In this document: one piece after another, positions 34,747 through 43,494 of the stretch | Numbering within the stretch: the first letter of the stretch is position 1 | Layout of the letters: each line of letters starts with the position of its first letter | Source: Litorimonas sp964565335 | Lineage (GTDB): Bacteria; Pseudomonadota; Alphaproteobacteria; Caulobacterales; Maricaulaceae | Assembly: GCA_964565335.1 (NCBI GenBank) | Contig: CAZMEN010000001.1 | Coordinates: forward strand, 1-64,000 | Direction of reading: 5' to 3' | DNA: 64,000 bases | Position numbers and translations under genes: made by a program | Notes under the pieces: generated by a model | Databases searched by the model: none | The model's input: the letters and a program-made list of their open reading frames with translations, nothing else | Told to the model about the DNA's origin: nothing

Positions 34747-35441
34747 GATGGATCCTTAATTTCAATATCTAGGGGGGTGCTATTCGTCTGGACAACAGTT
34801 TGGGCCTCAGGAAAGGGCGAGACGCCAATGGCCTGAGCGAGCAAGTCGAGACAGGTCCGCGCCTCGGTCATTGGGTCAATTACAATCTCACTTCTCTCCC
34901 AAGAGAAGACAACTTCTCCTTCTGCCCTTTTGTCATTTGTATTGATGTTTAACTGCACATTGGGTGAGTTTTCCAAAAACTGAATCGCGACGGCATTATC
35001 CGGGTGGACTTCGGCAGATAAGTGCCCCGTTATCTCGCCCTTGGCGGCGCGTTCAATTACAATCTTCATTTCAGAGACTAGAATTTGATCTGAAGCCGCA
35101 GGGAGTACCGCTTCCAGACATTTTGTAATGACGCGGGCATGACTGTCTTCAATCGCGTCCAAACGTTGAGAGAAATCAGTCTTTAGCGCTTCTAGAGTAT
35201 GTTCCATCAATTGGATTGTGGATTGATAAATTTTATTAGCCTCAGCTTTGCCGGCCTCAAATCCCAATTTATATTCTTTGTCTTCTTCTGTGGGTTCGGG
35301 CTCAACGAAGTGCTCGCGATTATCCTTGGTCGGATGAAACACCGAAATATCGGTCATGATAATACGTTCGCATTCCGTCAGATCGGGCTTGGTTAGAGCT
35401 TGAGACAGACTGCTCTGTATTATGAAATTGCGCGCGCTCAT
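34743..35441 (-). CDS. fliH: Flagellar assembly protein FliH-like
   Basis: This 232-aa protein is a coiled-coil FliH/FlbE-type regulator of the export ATPase. It has a charged N-terminus (PEPTEEDKEYKLGFEAGKAEAN), a long helical segment (residues 60-120) and a C-terminal VPxxH-like domain (VVFSWERSEIVIDPMTEARTCL, near 175). Sequence conservation in this family is low, so the call leans on position between fliF and fliN. Confidence 0.8.
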   Translation of the reverse strand: MSARNFIIQSSLSQALTKPDLTECERIIMTDISVFHPTKDNREHFVEPEPTEEDKEYKLGFEAGKAEANKIYQSTIQLMEHTLEALKTDFSQRLDAIEDSHARVITKCLEAVLPAASDQILVSEMKIVIERAAKGEITGHLSAEVHPDNAVAIQFLENSPNVQLNINTNDKRAEGEVVFSWERSEIVIDPMTEARTCLDLLAQAIGVSPFPEAQTVVQTNSTPLDIEIKDPS

Positions 35442-37192
35442 ATCGCGCTCGGTTCAGCGCTAAGCCAATTAGCCAGAAGCTCTGTTGCTTCATCGACCTG
35501 TTCGCTAGCTTTACTGTTGAGAACGTCTACAGCGCTCCTGGCCCCCGGCCCTTCCAGTTTCAAGGGAGAGTCAGATTGTTCAATCCCGGCCTGCATTGTA
35601 CCGTCAGGCAATAAGACGGGTTGACCCGCTACTTGTCCGGCCATCTGGACTTGTGTCGGGCCTTGTCCCGGCGAGTTAATAAGAACCTGACCCGGGGCTT
35701 GACCCTGCATCTGTCCTTCTATGTTGCCCGCAATTTGGCCACCAAATTGCCCCGGCAATCCTTGTTGCGCGGAAAACCCGTCCAAGTTCATTGGCAGGAG
35801 GTCGGGTGAAAGGCCGGAACTTTCTAAGTTCCCTGCCACCACTCCATCTCTTTGAGACAAAAGCGGACGGACCACAAAGAGACCTAAAATCAGCGCAACC
35901 AGTCCCAAGATAAGAGATTGCAACGTGCTCCAGAGGTATTGATCGACGAATCTTTCCATAAGGCTGGGTTTCGTGACAAAATCAGTGACTTCAGGTTTTT
36001 TAAACGGAAGGGAACGAACGGTCAGCGCATCACCGCGCTCTTCATCAAGGCCTGAGGCAGATGCAACGAGATCCCTTAATGTTGCCAATTCCTCTTCGGA
36101 ACGCGGTGTTGTCGTAATTGTGCCGTCTTCTGCGATGGTTTGCTGTTCGTCGACCAACACTGCAATTGTCATACGTTTCACGGCACCCGGCAAAGTTTCG
36201 CGGCTTCTAACGATCTCCGAGATTTCATAAGTGACTGTCTCCGTGGTTTCGCTCCGCTCGGAATCGCTGTTCCCGCCGGCGCCGGCGCCCTCAGGGAGGT
36301 TACTGGCGACTGTGACAGCCGCGTTCTGTCCAGAACTGCTGTCAGACACATCAGATGTCGTTTGGGATTTAATGACCTGACTCTCAGGGTCGAAAGTGCG
36401 CTCCGTCATGCTTTCCCGAATGCGGTCAAGGTCTAGTGAAACGTTCACCCGCGCATTGCCGGGGCCAACGCGGGCTTCTAGTAATGACAGTAGATTTTCT
36501 TTTAGCTTGGCCGTGCGCTCAATCTCGCCGTCGCCGACCATTTCGGCGGGCATGTTGAGCCCCGGCCCAACAACTAAGCCGCGAATAGTATCAATCACAG
36601 CCACATCATCAGGGTTGAGACCGACAATCGATAAAGCTGTTAGATATTGAATGGCCTTGGCTTGTTCTGTGTTGAGACCCGAAGAACTGGAGACTGTAAC
36701 CGAAGCAGTATTGGCTTTTGCAGCCTTGCTGAAACCGGACGCTTTTTGCGTCCCAAGGTGAACACGTGCGGCTTTAATATTCGGCATAGCCAAAATCGTC
36801 CGCGCGAGTTCGCCTTCCTTGGCGCGCCAGTAGGTCGCATCGAACATTTCTGATGACATGGCAAAGCTATTTAGGTCGTCAAATAGCTCATAGCCCAAAA
36901 TACTTTGTTTAGGCAGACCTTCGCGGGCCAATTCTAATCTCAAGGAATCACGGCGCTTTATATCCGTGTAAATTGCATTGCCGCGCACATCATATTTCGC
37001 GCCCAAGCCGTCTAAACGGGCAATCACGTCGCCTGCGGTCGCCTGATCGAGACCAGAATACAGCAAGCCCATTTTCGGCTTCATCGTGAAACTAGCTAGC
37101 ATAAAGACAAAGGCCATCGTCGCGAGAACACTCGCAATCGATATAACTCTTTTTTGTAGCGGCAATGCCAGCCACACATTTATTATATTCAT
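35438..37192 (-). CDS. fliF: Flagellar MS-ring protein FliF
   Basis: This 584-aa protein has two membrane segments (VISIASVLATMAFVFMLASF near 17-36 and SLILGLVALILGLFVVRPLL near 425). It has ring-building motifs GLDQATAGDVIARLDGLGAKYDV and ARVHLGTQK. A C-terminal FliG-binding helix (VDEATELLANWLSAE) closes it. Between the second membrane segment and that helix lies a Gln/Gly-rich tract (about 35590-35770). It is the first gene of the fliF-H-N-P-G operon. Confidence 0.94.
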   Translation of the reverse strand: MNIINVWLALPLQKRVISIASVLATMAFVFMLASFTMKPKMGLLYSGLDQATAGDVIARLDGLGAKYDVRGNAIYTDIKRRDSLRLELAREGLPKQSILGYELFDDLNSFAMSSEMFDATYWRAKEGELARTILAMPNIKAARVHLGTQKASGFSKAAKANTASVTVSSSSGLNTEQAKAIQYLTALSIVGLNPDDVAVIDTIRGLVVGPGLNMPAEMVGDGEIERTAKLKENLLSLLEARVGPGNARVNVSLDLDRIRESMTERTFDPESQVIKSQTTSDVSDSSSGQNAAVTVASNLPEGAGAGGNSDSERSETTETVTYEISEIVRSRETLPGAVKRMTIAVLVDEQQTIAEDGTITTTPRSEEELATLRDLVASASGLDEERGDALTVRSLPFKKPEVTDFVTKPSLMERFVDQYLWSTLQSLILGLVALILGLFVVRPLLSQRDGVVAGNLESSGLSPDLLPMNLDGFSAQQGLPGQFGGQIAGNIEGQMQGQAPGQVLINSPGQGPTQVQMAGQVAGQPVLLPDGTMQAGIEQSDSPLKLEGPGARSAVDVLNSKASEQVDEATELLANWLSAEPSAI

Positions 37193-37282
37193 CCTATTGC
37201 CTTGGAATAAATCCTGGGAAATGTCCTATTTACCAGTGAGGCGCACCAAATCGGTGTTATTTTCTAAATAGCTCGTTAATAA

Positions 37283-37297
37283 TTAACAGATGGTTTA
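37283..37297. promoter_or_regulatory. CtrA-like box between fliF and fliL
   Basis: TTAA (37283-37286), seven bases, TTTA (37294-37297). This is one mismatch from TTAA-N7-TTAA, the site of the cell-cycle regulator CtrA, which drives early flagellar operons in Caulobacter. It lies 52 bases before the fliL start and 91 before fliF. An overlapping TTAATAATTAAC palindrome adds symmetry. Confidence 0.45.
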
Positions 37298-37348
37298 CTA
37301 CTGTGTGTTTTTTATAAAACACCAAGTAATTGTATTGAGAATCATATT

Positions 37349-37879
37349 TTGGCCAAAGCTAAGAAAATAAAAAAGCCAAAGGCCCCCAAAATCTCGGGGG
37401 ATGGGGGCGCTGACGGTGGGAAAAAGTCCAAAGGCGGTCTGATTGGCGCGATTGTGACGCCGCTCATATTAGGCGCCGCGTCTTTTGCAACAGTTTACTC
37501 TCTGCCTGGCGGCGAAGCCGCGCCGAGCGCAGAACATGATGCAGCTCCAGAAAAGCCGAAAGCAGAGAAGCTTTACATTGCGAAAAAATCCGCTGTTGTC
37601 GAATTGAAGCAGTTCACAGTCTCGCTCCGTGAGGACAAACAAGTTTTGCGTATTATGCTGGCCCTTGAAACACCCGAATCAAATATGGAAAATATTGACC
37701 CTAATGATTTGCGCTTGCGGGATGCCTTTATGAGCTATCTGCGCGCCGTTGAAATGGCACACTTAAAAGACGCCGCTTTCCTACCGCAATTAAGAGCACA
37801 GCTTTTGCGCCGCGCCAAACTCATCTTAGGCGATGACAAGGTCTCCGGCATCCTCATCACCGAATTCCTCATACGCTAA
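37349..37879 (+). CDS. fliL: Flagellar basal body-associated protein FliL
   Basis: This 176-aa protein has a Lys-rich N-terminus, a membrane segment (GLIGAIVTPLILGAASFATVY, near 29-49) and the FliL periplasmic domain (VVELKQFTVSLREDKQVLRIMLALE, near 90, ending GILITEFLIR). It supports stator function around the motor. The start appears to be TTG at 37349, which may lower expression. Confidence 0.88.
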   Translation: MAKAKKIKKPKAPKISGDGGADGGKKSKGGLIGAIVTPLILGAASFATVYSLPGGEAAPSAEHDAAPEKPKAEKLYIAKKSAVVELKQFTVSLREDKQVLRIMLALETPESNMENIDPNDLRLRDAFMSYLRAVEMAHLKDAAFLPQLRAQLLRRAKLILGDDKVSGILITEFLIR

Positions 37880-37893
37880 CGGATTACGAGCCT

Positions 37894-38715
37894 ATGTCAT
37901 TTCCCCTAAACTTCGCCTTGGTTCAAGATTTGGTCTTATTGCTCGCCTCCGGAGTAGCCTGTCTCTATTGCCTGCTGCTGAATAGGAAGTTGAAAGGTTT
38001 GAACAGCCTGAAAACAGGCGTTGGGGCCTCTATTGTGTCTTTAACCAATGCTATCAAAGATACACATCAAGCCGCGAAAATGGCGCAAACGTCTACTGTT
38101 GAGTCCATTGAAACCCTGAACGCTTTGCTCACTCGTGCAGAAGAAGCCTCAACCAAAGTCGAAGCCGACACCGTTGCGCTGGAACGCGTCATCCGCAAAG
38201 CCACTGATTTACATTCGAAACTTACGCCAGAATTAGAGACCAAATTACCTCATGCGATTGGCAAGGCGCAAAACACGGCCTCCAGCTTATTGAAAGTCGT
38301 GGCTGATATTGAAAAATATCGCCGTCTCGCAGCGTTCAAAGCCGCAGCGGATTTATCGACATTCTTTGAGACAGAACAAGACGGCACAACCAGTGAATTA
38401 CTCCCTCAATTGGAAAGTCATTTGAGTGTCGTGGCGACTAAGCCGGACGCAGACGCGACTGAAAAGCCGATTTTGGAAACGATTGAAACACTCAATACAC
38501 TCATTGACTCCGCGGCCTCTGCCGAAATGTCTGCTCACATAGAAACCGTCCAGACATTAGATACGGAATTAAAAGAAACATCCATAGAAAGCGGGGACAC
38601 TCATAAGGACCCGATTGATGCATTATTCGATAACATTGACGCGCTTGTTCAGAAGAAGGGTGTACAGGATAATCGCATGGGATTCTTGCAATCTCGAAAG
38701 TATTCTAAATCATGA
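37894..38715 (+). CDS. DUF6468-like membrane protein of the flagellar operon
   Basis: This 273-aa protein has one N-terminal membrane segment (LVLLLASGVACLYCLLLNRKL) followed by long helical, probably coiled-coil stretches (residues 40-150) and an acidic tail. A membrane helix with YCLLLNRKLKGL, then TNAIKDTHQAAKMAQ, matches the DUF6468 proteins beside flagellar genes in alphaproteobacteria. The function is not established. It overlaps the MotE-like gene by 4 bases. Confidence 0.7.
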   Translation: MSFPLNFALVQDLVLLLASGVACLYCLLLNRKLKGLNSLKTGVGASIVSLTNAIKDTHQAAKMAQTSTVESIETLNALLTRAEEASTKVEADTVALERVIRKATDLHSKLTPELETKLPHAIGKAQNTASSLLKVVADIEKYRRLAAFKAAADLSTFFETEQDGTTSELLPQLESHLSVVATKPDADATEKPILETIETLNTLIDSAASAEMSAHIETVQTLDTELKETSIESGDTHKDPIDALFDNIDALVQKKGVQDNRMGFLQSRKYSKS

Positions 38716-39320
38716 AAGGGCGCATCCTTCCAATAATTGCCGTGAGTTTTGGCTTTGCCGCATTGCTGCAAGTCTCTAACTTCTCATTTGCGGCGGCAGA
38801 CAGCAAAGAGGAAACTCCTGAAGAGGCTGTGGAAACACCGAAGGCCGAAAATTCTTTGGGGGACATACCCGCTATGAGCGAAACGGCCTCCGACACTCAA
38901 ATTTGCCTCACGACAACTATGGCAGATGCAATTCTTAGTGAGAAAGACCGCATCGAAGCCCAAAAGATTGCTCTAAATGAACGCGAGGCTGCCCTTGAAG
39001 CTTTGGAAACCAAGCTGTCACAGCAATTAGATAATATCAAAGAAACTAAAGCTTCCGTCGAAGCAAAGCTTAAAACCATGGAAATAGTCTCGACTGAGGA
39101 TTTGGATCACCTTATTTCCATGTATGAAACGATGAAGCCGAAAAAGGCCGCCGAGATATTTGATAGCATGGCACCAGCTTTTGCGGCCGGCTTCCTACGC
39201 GATATGAATAGCGCCAAAGCCGGAATGATTATGTCAGAAATGAATGCCCGGAAATCCTATGAGATCAGCCTGGTCATCGCCAACAGAAATGCGGCTATCA
39301 GGAACGCAGACCAACAGTAA
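38712..39320 (+). CDS. MotE-family flagellar motor chaperone-like protein
   Basis: This 202-aa protein has a signal peptide (IIAVSFGFAALLQVSNFSFAAA), a coiled coil (KDRIEAQKIALNEREAALEALETKL, near 75-125) and a C-terminal MgtE_N-like domain (ISMYETMKPKKAAEIFDSMAPAFAAGFL, near 135-165). This is the layout of MotE, which guides MotC in the periplasm in Rhizobium. It ends the fliL operon. Confidence 0.8.
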   Translation: MKGRILPIIAVSFGFAALLQVSNFSFAAADSKEETPEEAVETPKAENSLGDIPAMSETASDTQICLTTTMADAILSEKDRIEAQKIALNEREAALEALETKLSQQLDNIKETKASVEAKLKTMEIVSTEDLDHLISMYETMKPKKAAEIFDSMAPAFAAGFLRDMNSAKAGMIMSEMNARKSYEISLVIANRNAAIRNADQQ

Positions 39321-39464
39321 ATTTAATCCCCAGAAAATAAAACGACCCGAGAATTTTATTGGTTAAATCCAAGCAAACATACGGCAACCATATTGTTTTC
39401 GACAAAAATTTAGTTGTAAATTAGTATATACAAATGATTCTAGATGAACGAAAAAACTAAATAA

Positions 39465-40226
39465 GTGTTACTCAACGTTAAAAATTCCGCGGCCGCCCCG
39501 TCCCTAGGAATTATCAAAGACAGTGTTTTTGATGTGATTGACGCTAATCAAGATATAGATCATCTGTGGGATATTCTGTTTTCTTATTGTCACAACGGCG
39601 GATTTAAAGAATTCACCTATTTCCACTTAGCGCCAATTGGAGCTCAAGATTTCGACAGTAAGTTTTTAGCGTATCGTGGGCCAGATTCGTCGATAATTTC
39701 AGCTCATAAAAACACACTCTTCGAAACAGGGCGGTCCTTCGTATTCCGCATTCGTAAACTCTCCCGTCCCCATAGTTTTCAAGAGTTAATCCATTCTGAA
39801 ATTCTATCCGAAGAGCAAATGGCCAGTTTCCAGGATCTGTATTGTAACGGTCAAAATTCTGGCCTTGTTATACCGGCTCATGGCCCTCATGGACGCAGTG
39901 GCTGTTTTATTCTCAAAACCAATAACCAGCGGGAGTTTTCTAAGGCTGAAACCCGCGAAATCCAATGGGTCACACAGGCTTGTCACAGATCCTACTCTAA
40001 TCTTAGAGACGAAACGCGAAAACAGTTTAAAAGCCTAACGGCGCGAGAACAGCAAATTTTGACATGGGTTGCACGCGGAAAAAACAACTCTGTTATCGCG
40101 GACATTATCGGGATTTCCCAACATACCGTGAACGGCTATCTTCGGAGTATTTATCTTAAAACCGGCACCTCAGACCGGACGACAGCCGCCCTGCGAGGTG
40201 TCGGCGAAGGCCTTATCGACTTTTAA
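39465..40226 (+). CDS. LuxR family transcriptional regulator
   Basis: This 253-aa protein has an N-terminal domain resembling autoinducer-binding domains in size and position (residues 15-170). A C-terminal LuxR helix-turn-helix follows (LTAREQQILTWVARGKNNSVIADIIGISQHTVNGYLRSIYLKT, near 190-235). No luxI is nearby, so it would be a solo regulator or sense something else. The start is GTG at 39465. Its DNA-binding domain is close to that of the LuxR protein at 42103-42894. Confidence 0.85.
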   Translation: MLLNVKNSAAAPSLGIIKDSVFDVIDANQDIDHLWDILFSYCHNGGFKEFTYFHLAPIGAQDFDSKFLAYRGPDSSIISAHKNTLFETGRSFVFRIRKLSRPHSFQELIHSEILSEEQMASFQDLYCNGQNSGLVIPAHGPHGRSGCFILKTNNQREFSKAETREIQWVTQACHRSYSNLRDETRKQFKSLTAREQQILTWVARGKNNSVIADIIGISQHTVNGYLRSIYLKTGTSDRTTAALRGVGEGLIDF

Positions 40227-40240
40227 ATAACAAGGGTCTG

Positions 40241-40258
40241 TTAACCATAATGTTTAAC
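40241..40258. promoter_or_regulatory. CtrA-like half-sites upstream of the 94-aa gene
   Basis: TTAACCAT (40241-40248) and TTAAC (40254-40258) are CtrA-type half-sites, but 9 rather than 7 bases separate the TTAA cores. They lie about 170 bases before the ATG at 40425. Confidence 0.3.
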
Positions 40259-40424
40259 ACTTTGTTTTATTGTGAAACAACGCCTTGTTTCTTGACTACC
40301 TAGGCGGGCACTATTCACGTGAGGCTTAAGGATTAACGCCCTATTTCGCTGTCAGGACTAATCGGTTTCTCTTCTCGCTTAGCCCTCTCTATGTTTCCCA
40401 AATCGCAAGAGATGAAGTAACACC

Positions 40425-40709
40425 ATGACGCAGACATTACAGCATTTACTAGAGGAAGAGAGCGTTAGTTATTCACGCTTGGACGCCCTATTGCGTAATG
40501 AACAGTCTGGTGACGATGCCATTGATAAGCTGTCATCACATTATGAGGGCTGCCTGAATAAAGTATTAGCCTACCGCGCGAAAACGTCTGCGGAAGCCAC
40601 AGAGAAATGCCGCTTTATTTTCGACTTTATCCGCCGGGATTATGAAGATACCAGCGGGCTAGACAAAATGAAAAACAGCCTGTTGGAAGACCTCAATAAT
40701 TTTGGTTAG
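40425..40709 (+). CDS. Hypothetical small helical protein
   Basis: This 94-aa protein is acidic and helical (LQHLLEEESVSYSRLDALLRNEQSG, EKCRFIFDFIRRDYEDTSGLDKM). It has no membrane segment or signal peptide and matches no family I know. A weak GAAG site lies before the ATG. It sits between the LuxR gene and the convergent XRE gene. Confidence 0.65.
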   Translation: MTQTLQHLLEEESVSYSRLDALLRNEQSGDDAIDKLSSHYEGCLNKVLAYRAKTSAEATEKCRFIFDFIRRDYEDTSGLDKMKNSLLEDLNNFG

Positions 40710-40731
40710 ACGGCAATTTTGACGAAAAACT

Positions 40732-41124
40732 CTAAGCGGCCTCTGTTTCCATGGCCTGACATAATTTGATCATCAAAGCGCGTTTTGCACTATCGTCAAT
40801 CTTTTTAAAGGCCAAAATAAGCTTCATGTCCTGAGATGTTGCCAACCCATTAGGAATAAGCGGCGCCGCTTTTTTCGATTTCCGCGACTCATCAAGAATA
40901 TTTTCAAACAAGAAATTCGGTGAAACTTCGAAAATATCACAGACCTGCCACAGACGGCTGACGGATATTTTGCTCAACCCATTTTCGTATTTTTGAACTT
41001 GCTGATAGGTAATACCCATTTTCTTCGCGAGTTCTTTTTGAGAAATTTTACGCGACAAACGCAATAACTTAATCTGTTTGCCAATGTGATTTTCGATTTC
41101 GTATAAATCCACGAGAGTCCCCAC
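40732..41124 (-). CDS. XRE-family transcriptional regulator
   Basis: This 130-aa protein has an N-terminal XRE helix-turn-helix (IKLLRLSRKISQKELAKKMGITYQQVQKYENG, residues 17-50) and a short C-terminal helical tail. The form is close to small regulators common in Caulobacter and Rhizobium relatives. The start is GTG at 41124, with another GTG four codons later. Its target is unknown. Confidence 0.88.
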   Translation of the reverse strand: MGTLVDLYEIENHIGKQIKLLRLSRKISQKELAKKMGITYQQVQKYENGLSKISVSRLWQVCDIFEVSPNFLFENILDESRKSKKAAPLIPNGLATSQDMKLILAFKKIDDSAKRALMIKLCQAMETEAA

Positions 41125-41637
41125 GCCATCATTTTATAATATAAAACAAGCTTCCACTGCCTGTCTGTGCTGCTTGACCATCGCCCCTCTTTAAGGACGC
41201 GAGTCGTCTTGGCCTCTTAGTGGTACATAAATCTTTAATAAAAGGTTACTTTGACACCCAAAGGTTGTTTTCATTTAAAAGCACTATAATCGAAGAGCAA
41301 GCCAAAAACCGCCAGAAACTGCCTTACGCACTAAGAAAAAGTGATTCGAGGCTACCCTCAAAATATGGTTTTTTAATTCTTCGGCGAAAAAGTGATTCTC
41401 CCTTCGAAATTTGATGGATTTATAAAATCTTTTTACCCAAAGCGAGAAAACAAACCGGCGCTCAAGCGTAAAACCTCTAAATCACTGATATACATGGAGT
41501 CTCTACCGAGCCCTTCTTGCTCAACGCGGTCTAAACGATATCAGTTTTGGCCAAATTCTCTATAAAACCTAAGGTATTTCAGAAACTATTTTAAGGTGTT
41601 TAATATTTAGTACACCATTTTGATGCATTTCTATCTC
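41125..41637. other. Gene-poor AT-rich stretch
   Basis: About 510 bases with no convincing gene. A 64-codon GTG frame (41220-41414) has a basic, low-complexity product and no ribosome site. The 12-base string AAAAAGTGATTC occurs twice (near 41336 and 41387). It probably holds the promoters of the XRE and receiver genes. Confidence 0.5.
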
Positions 41638-42060
41638 ATGTTCAAATTTCTTTTGATAGACGACGAGCTTCCTGAAAAGGACCTCATTGATGCGAAGCTC
41701 GAACGAGTTTTTAGCGCAGGCGGCTATCTGCTCGATCATGTCTATAAGTCTAGCGAGGCAATTAAGTGCCTACTGAAAGATAGTTTCGACTTCATCTTAC
41801 TAGACAATAATCTGGCCTCCTCAATTTCTAGCCAGTTCTCTGTTCCGGTTATTCGTCAATATGTGCGTGACGCTAAATTGATTATTGTCTCGAACAATAT
41901 CCATGTGGATTACTTGAAAGACGAAAGCATTTTGGGCGTAGACGGCATCGTCAATAAGGCAGATTTTGAATCCTATATGACCACATTTCGGCGCTCGCTT
42001 TCTGATAACGACCCCAGGCTTATCACTCACCCAAACGCCCAATCATCCTTCGCCGGATAG
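41638..42060 (+). CDS. Stand-alone response-regulator receiver-like protein
   Basis: This 140-aa protein has a receiver fold: MFKFLLIDDELPEKD, phosphoacceptor-like Asp in FILLDNNLAS (near 55), and the Lys in IVNKADFE (near 112). A short tail follows and there is no output domain. In-frame upstream starts (TTG 41620, ATG 41623) exist, but the ATG at 41638 aligns with the paralogue at 29904-30257. It lies 42 bases before a LuxR-type gene and is probably co-transcribed with it. Confidence 0.78.
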   Translation: MFKFLLIDDELPEKDLIDAKLERVFSAGGYLLDHVYKSSEAIKCLLKDSFDFILLDNNLASSISSQFSVPVIRQYVRDAKLIIVSNNIHVDYLKDESILGVDGIVNKADFESYMTTFRRSLSDNDPRLITHPNAQSSFAG

Positions 42061-42102
42061 TCGGGCCCTTCACGCAAACGCTTACAAAGGAGACTTCATC
42101 TC

Positions 42103-42894
42103 GTGTTTTACGCCCCCAATGACGCCGCTCCCATTGATGATAACGATATAGATGTTTTCAAATCCATGGCAGACGAAACGCCTCAAAGCTCAATTGCATA
42201 TTTTCAATTCGACCCATTGGGAACATTAATCGGCAATGAAGCCTTAATGAACCTCAGCCATGACGCCCATGCCTCTTTCGATTTTACGGCTAAAGCCAAA
42301 TTAATTGCCGCCGCTTATTACGGAGAAAACTTCCCTGATTTACACGCGATGTCATGTGATCTCCATCAAGACCTCAGCGCGGAACAGGACAGGTTCACAG
42401 GCGAAACTGTTCTTAATGTTGCGCCGCTCAATCCTTCTCATAATGGGCTGATTGTGCCGACCTTTGCCCCGCTCAACCGCATTGGCCTTTTTGTTATCGA
42501 TATTTCGAAACATGAAATTTTAAGGGGCGGCACTGTGGTCTTACAGCGAAATTTGATCGCTCGCATTTTGACTCACGCACAAAATTTACATTTGCAGATT
42601 TGCCGTAAACAAAACCGCGCCGTTTCGGATCGGAGCAAGCTAACAGCGCGCGAACGCGATATCTTGCTTTGGGTCGTCAGAGGCAAAAGCAATAGTGAGA
42701 TCGCAAAAACTCTCAATCTCTCTCTTCACACGGTGACGGGCTATTTGCGCAATATTTATATCAAAACAGAATGCACAGACCGCACCTCTGCGGCGATTTA
42801 TGCGGTGCATCGCGGTATCTTACAGGATAAATCCACCGAGACAGCGCTCGCCCATAACGGAAATACGGCCCAAATGAATTCAAGAACGGGTTAA
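42103..42894 (+). CDS. LuxR family transcriptional regulator
   Basis: This 263-aa protein has a diverged N-terminal domain and a C-terminal LuxR helix-turn-helix (LTARERDILLWVVRGKSNSEIAKTLNLSLHTVTGYLRNIYIKTECTDRTSAA, near 178-228). The GTG start (42103) has GGAG 10 bases upstream. Its DNA-binding domain pairs closely with that at 39465-40226, so the two may read related sites. Confidence 0.85.
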   Translation: MFYAPNDAAPIDDNDIDVFKSMADETPQSSIAYFQFDPLGTLIGNEALMNLSHDAHASFDFTAKAKLIAAAYYGENFPDLHAMSCDLHQDLSAEQDRFTGETVLNVAPLNPSHNGLIVPTFAPLNRIGLFVIDISKHEILRGGTVVLQRNLIARILTHAQNLHLQICRKQNRAVSDRSKLTARERDILLWVVRGKSNSEIAKTLNLSLHTVTGYLRNIYIKTECTDRTSAAIYAVHRGILQDKSTETALAHNGNTAQMNSRTG

Positions 42895-43062
42895 AGGCTG
42901 ACGCCGACTTTACCAATATTGCACTTGCTTCGGTTATTAAACTTTGCCTGATAATTCGGACCGCCAACGACCACCCTCGACATAAGTCCTCACTGGGCTT
43001 ATCATATTGCGATCTATTAAATAGAGAGCCGTAGAGTTTTTATTGAGAGTGGGAGTCAGGCC

Positions 43063-43407
43063 GTGAAAGTCCAATATCTTGAAATTATTACACCGGATGT
43101 AGAGGGCACGATTGCAGTCTTTAAAGCTTCAAACGATGCAGCCTTCTCAGAGCCTATTGCCGCGTTAGGTAATGCCAGAACGGCGAATATGCCGGATGGC
43201 GGCAGAATTAGCGTCAGAGCCCCCATGCATGAGAGCGAAGCTCCCGTAACCCGCACCTATTTCCTGACCAATGACATAAACACCGCTACAGAACGCGCCG
43301 TAGCCGCAGGCGCAGAACTCGCCCACCCAGTCATGGAAATCCCAGGGCAGGGTAAGTTTTCAATAGTCTTTCACGGCGATAACCAATTCGGTTTCTGGGA
43401 AGTCTAG
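43063..43407 (+). CDS. VOC (glyoxalase/bleomycin-resistance fold) family protein
   Basis: This 114-aa protein has one VOC module: YLEIITPDVEGTIAVF at the N-terminus, TYFLTNDINTATERAVAAGAELAHPVMEIPGQGKFSIVFHGDNQFGFWEV at the C-terminus. The start is GTG at 43063. The substrate is unknown. Confidence 0.85.
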   Translation: MKVQYLEIITPDVEGTIAVFKASNDAAFSEPIAALGNARTANMPDGGRISVRAPMHESEAPVTRTYFLTNDINTATERAVAAGAELAHPVMEIPGQGKFSIVFHGDNQFGFWEV

Positions 43408-43494
43408 GTTGATAGAGGCGGTAACTCAGTAAAATTTAGAAATAAGTCCCGTGAACATTGTCAATTATGAGGCTTTCATACATAGTCTCGGAGT

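Noticed and set aside
41220..41414. 64-codon GTG frame in the gap before the receiver gene
   Set aside because: Basic low-complexity product, no ribosome site, AT-rich surroundings.
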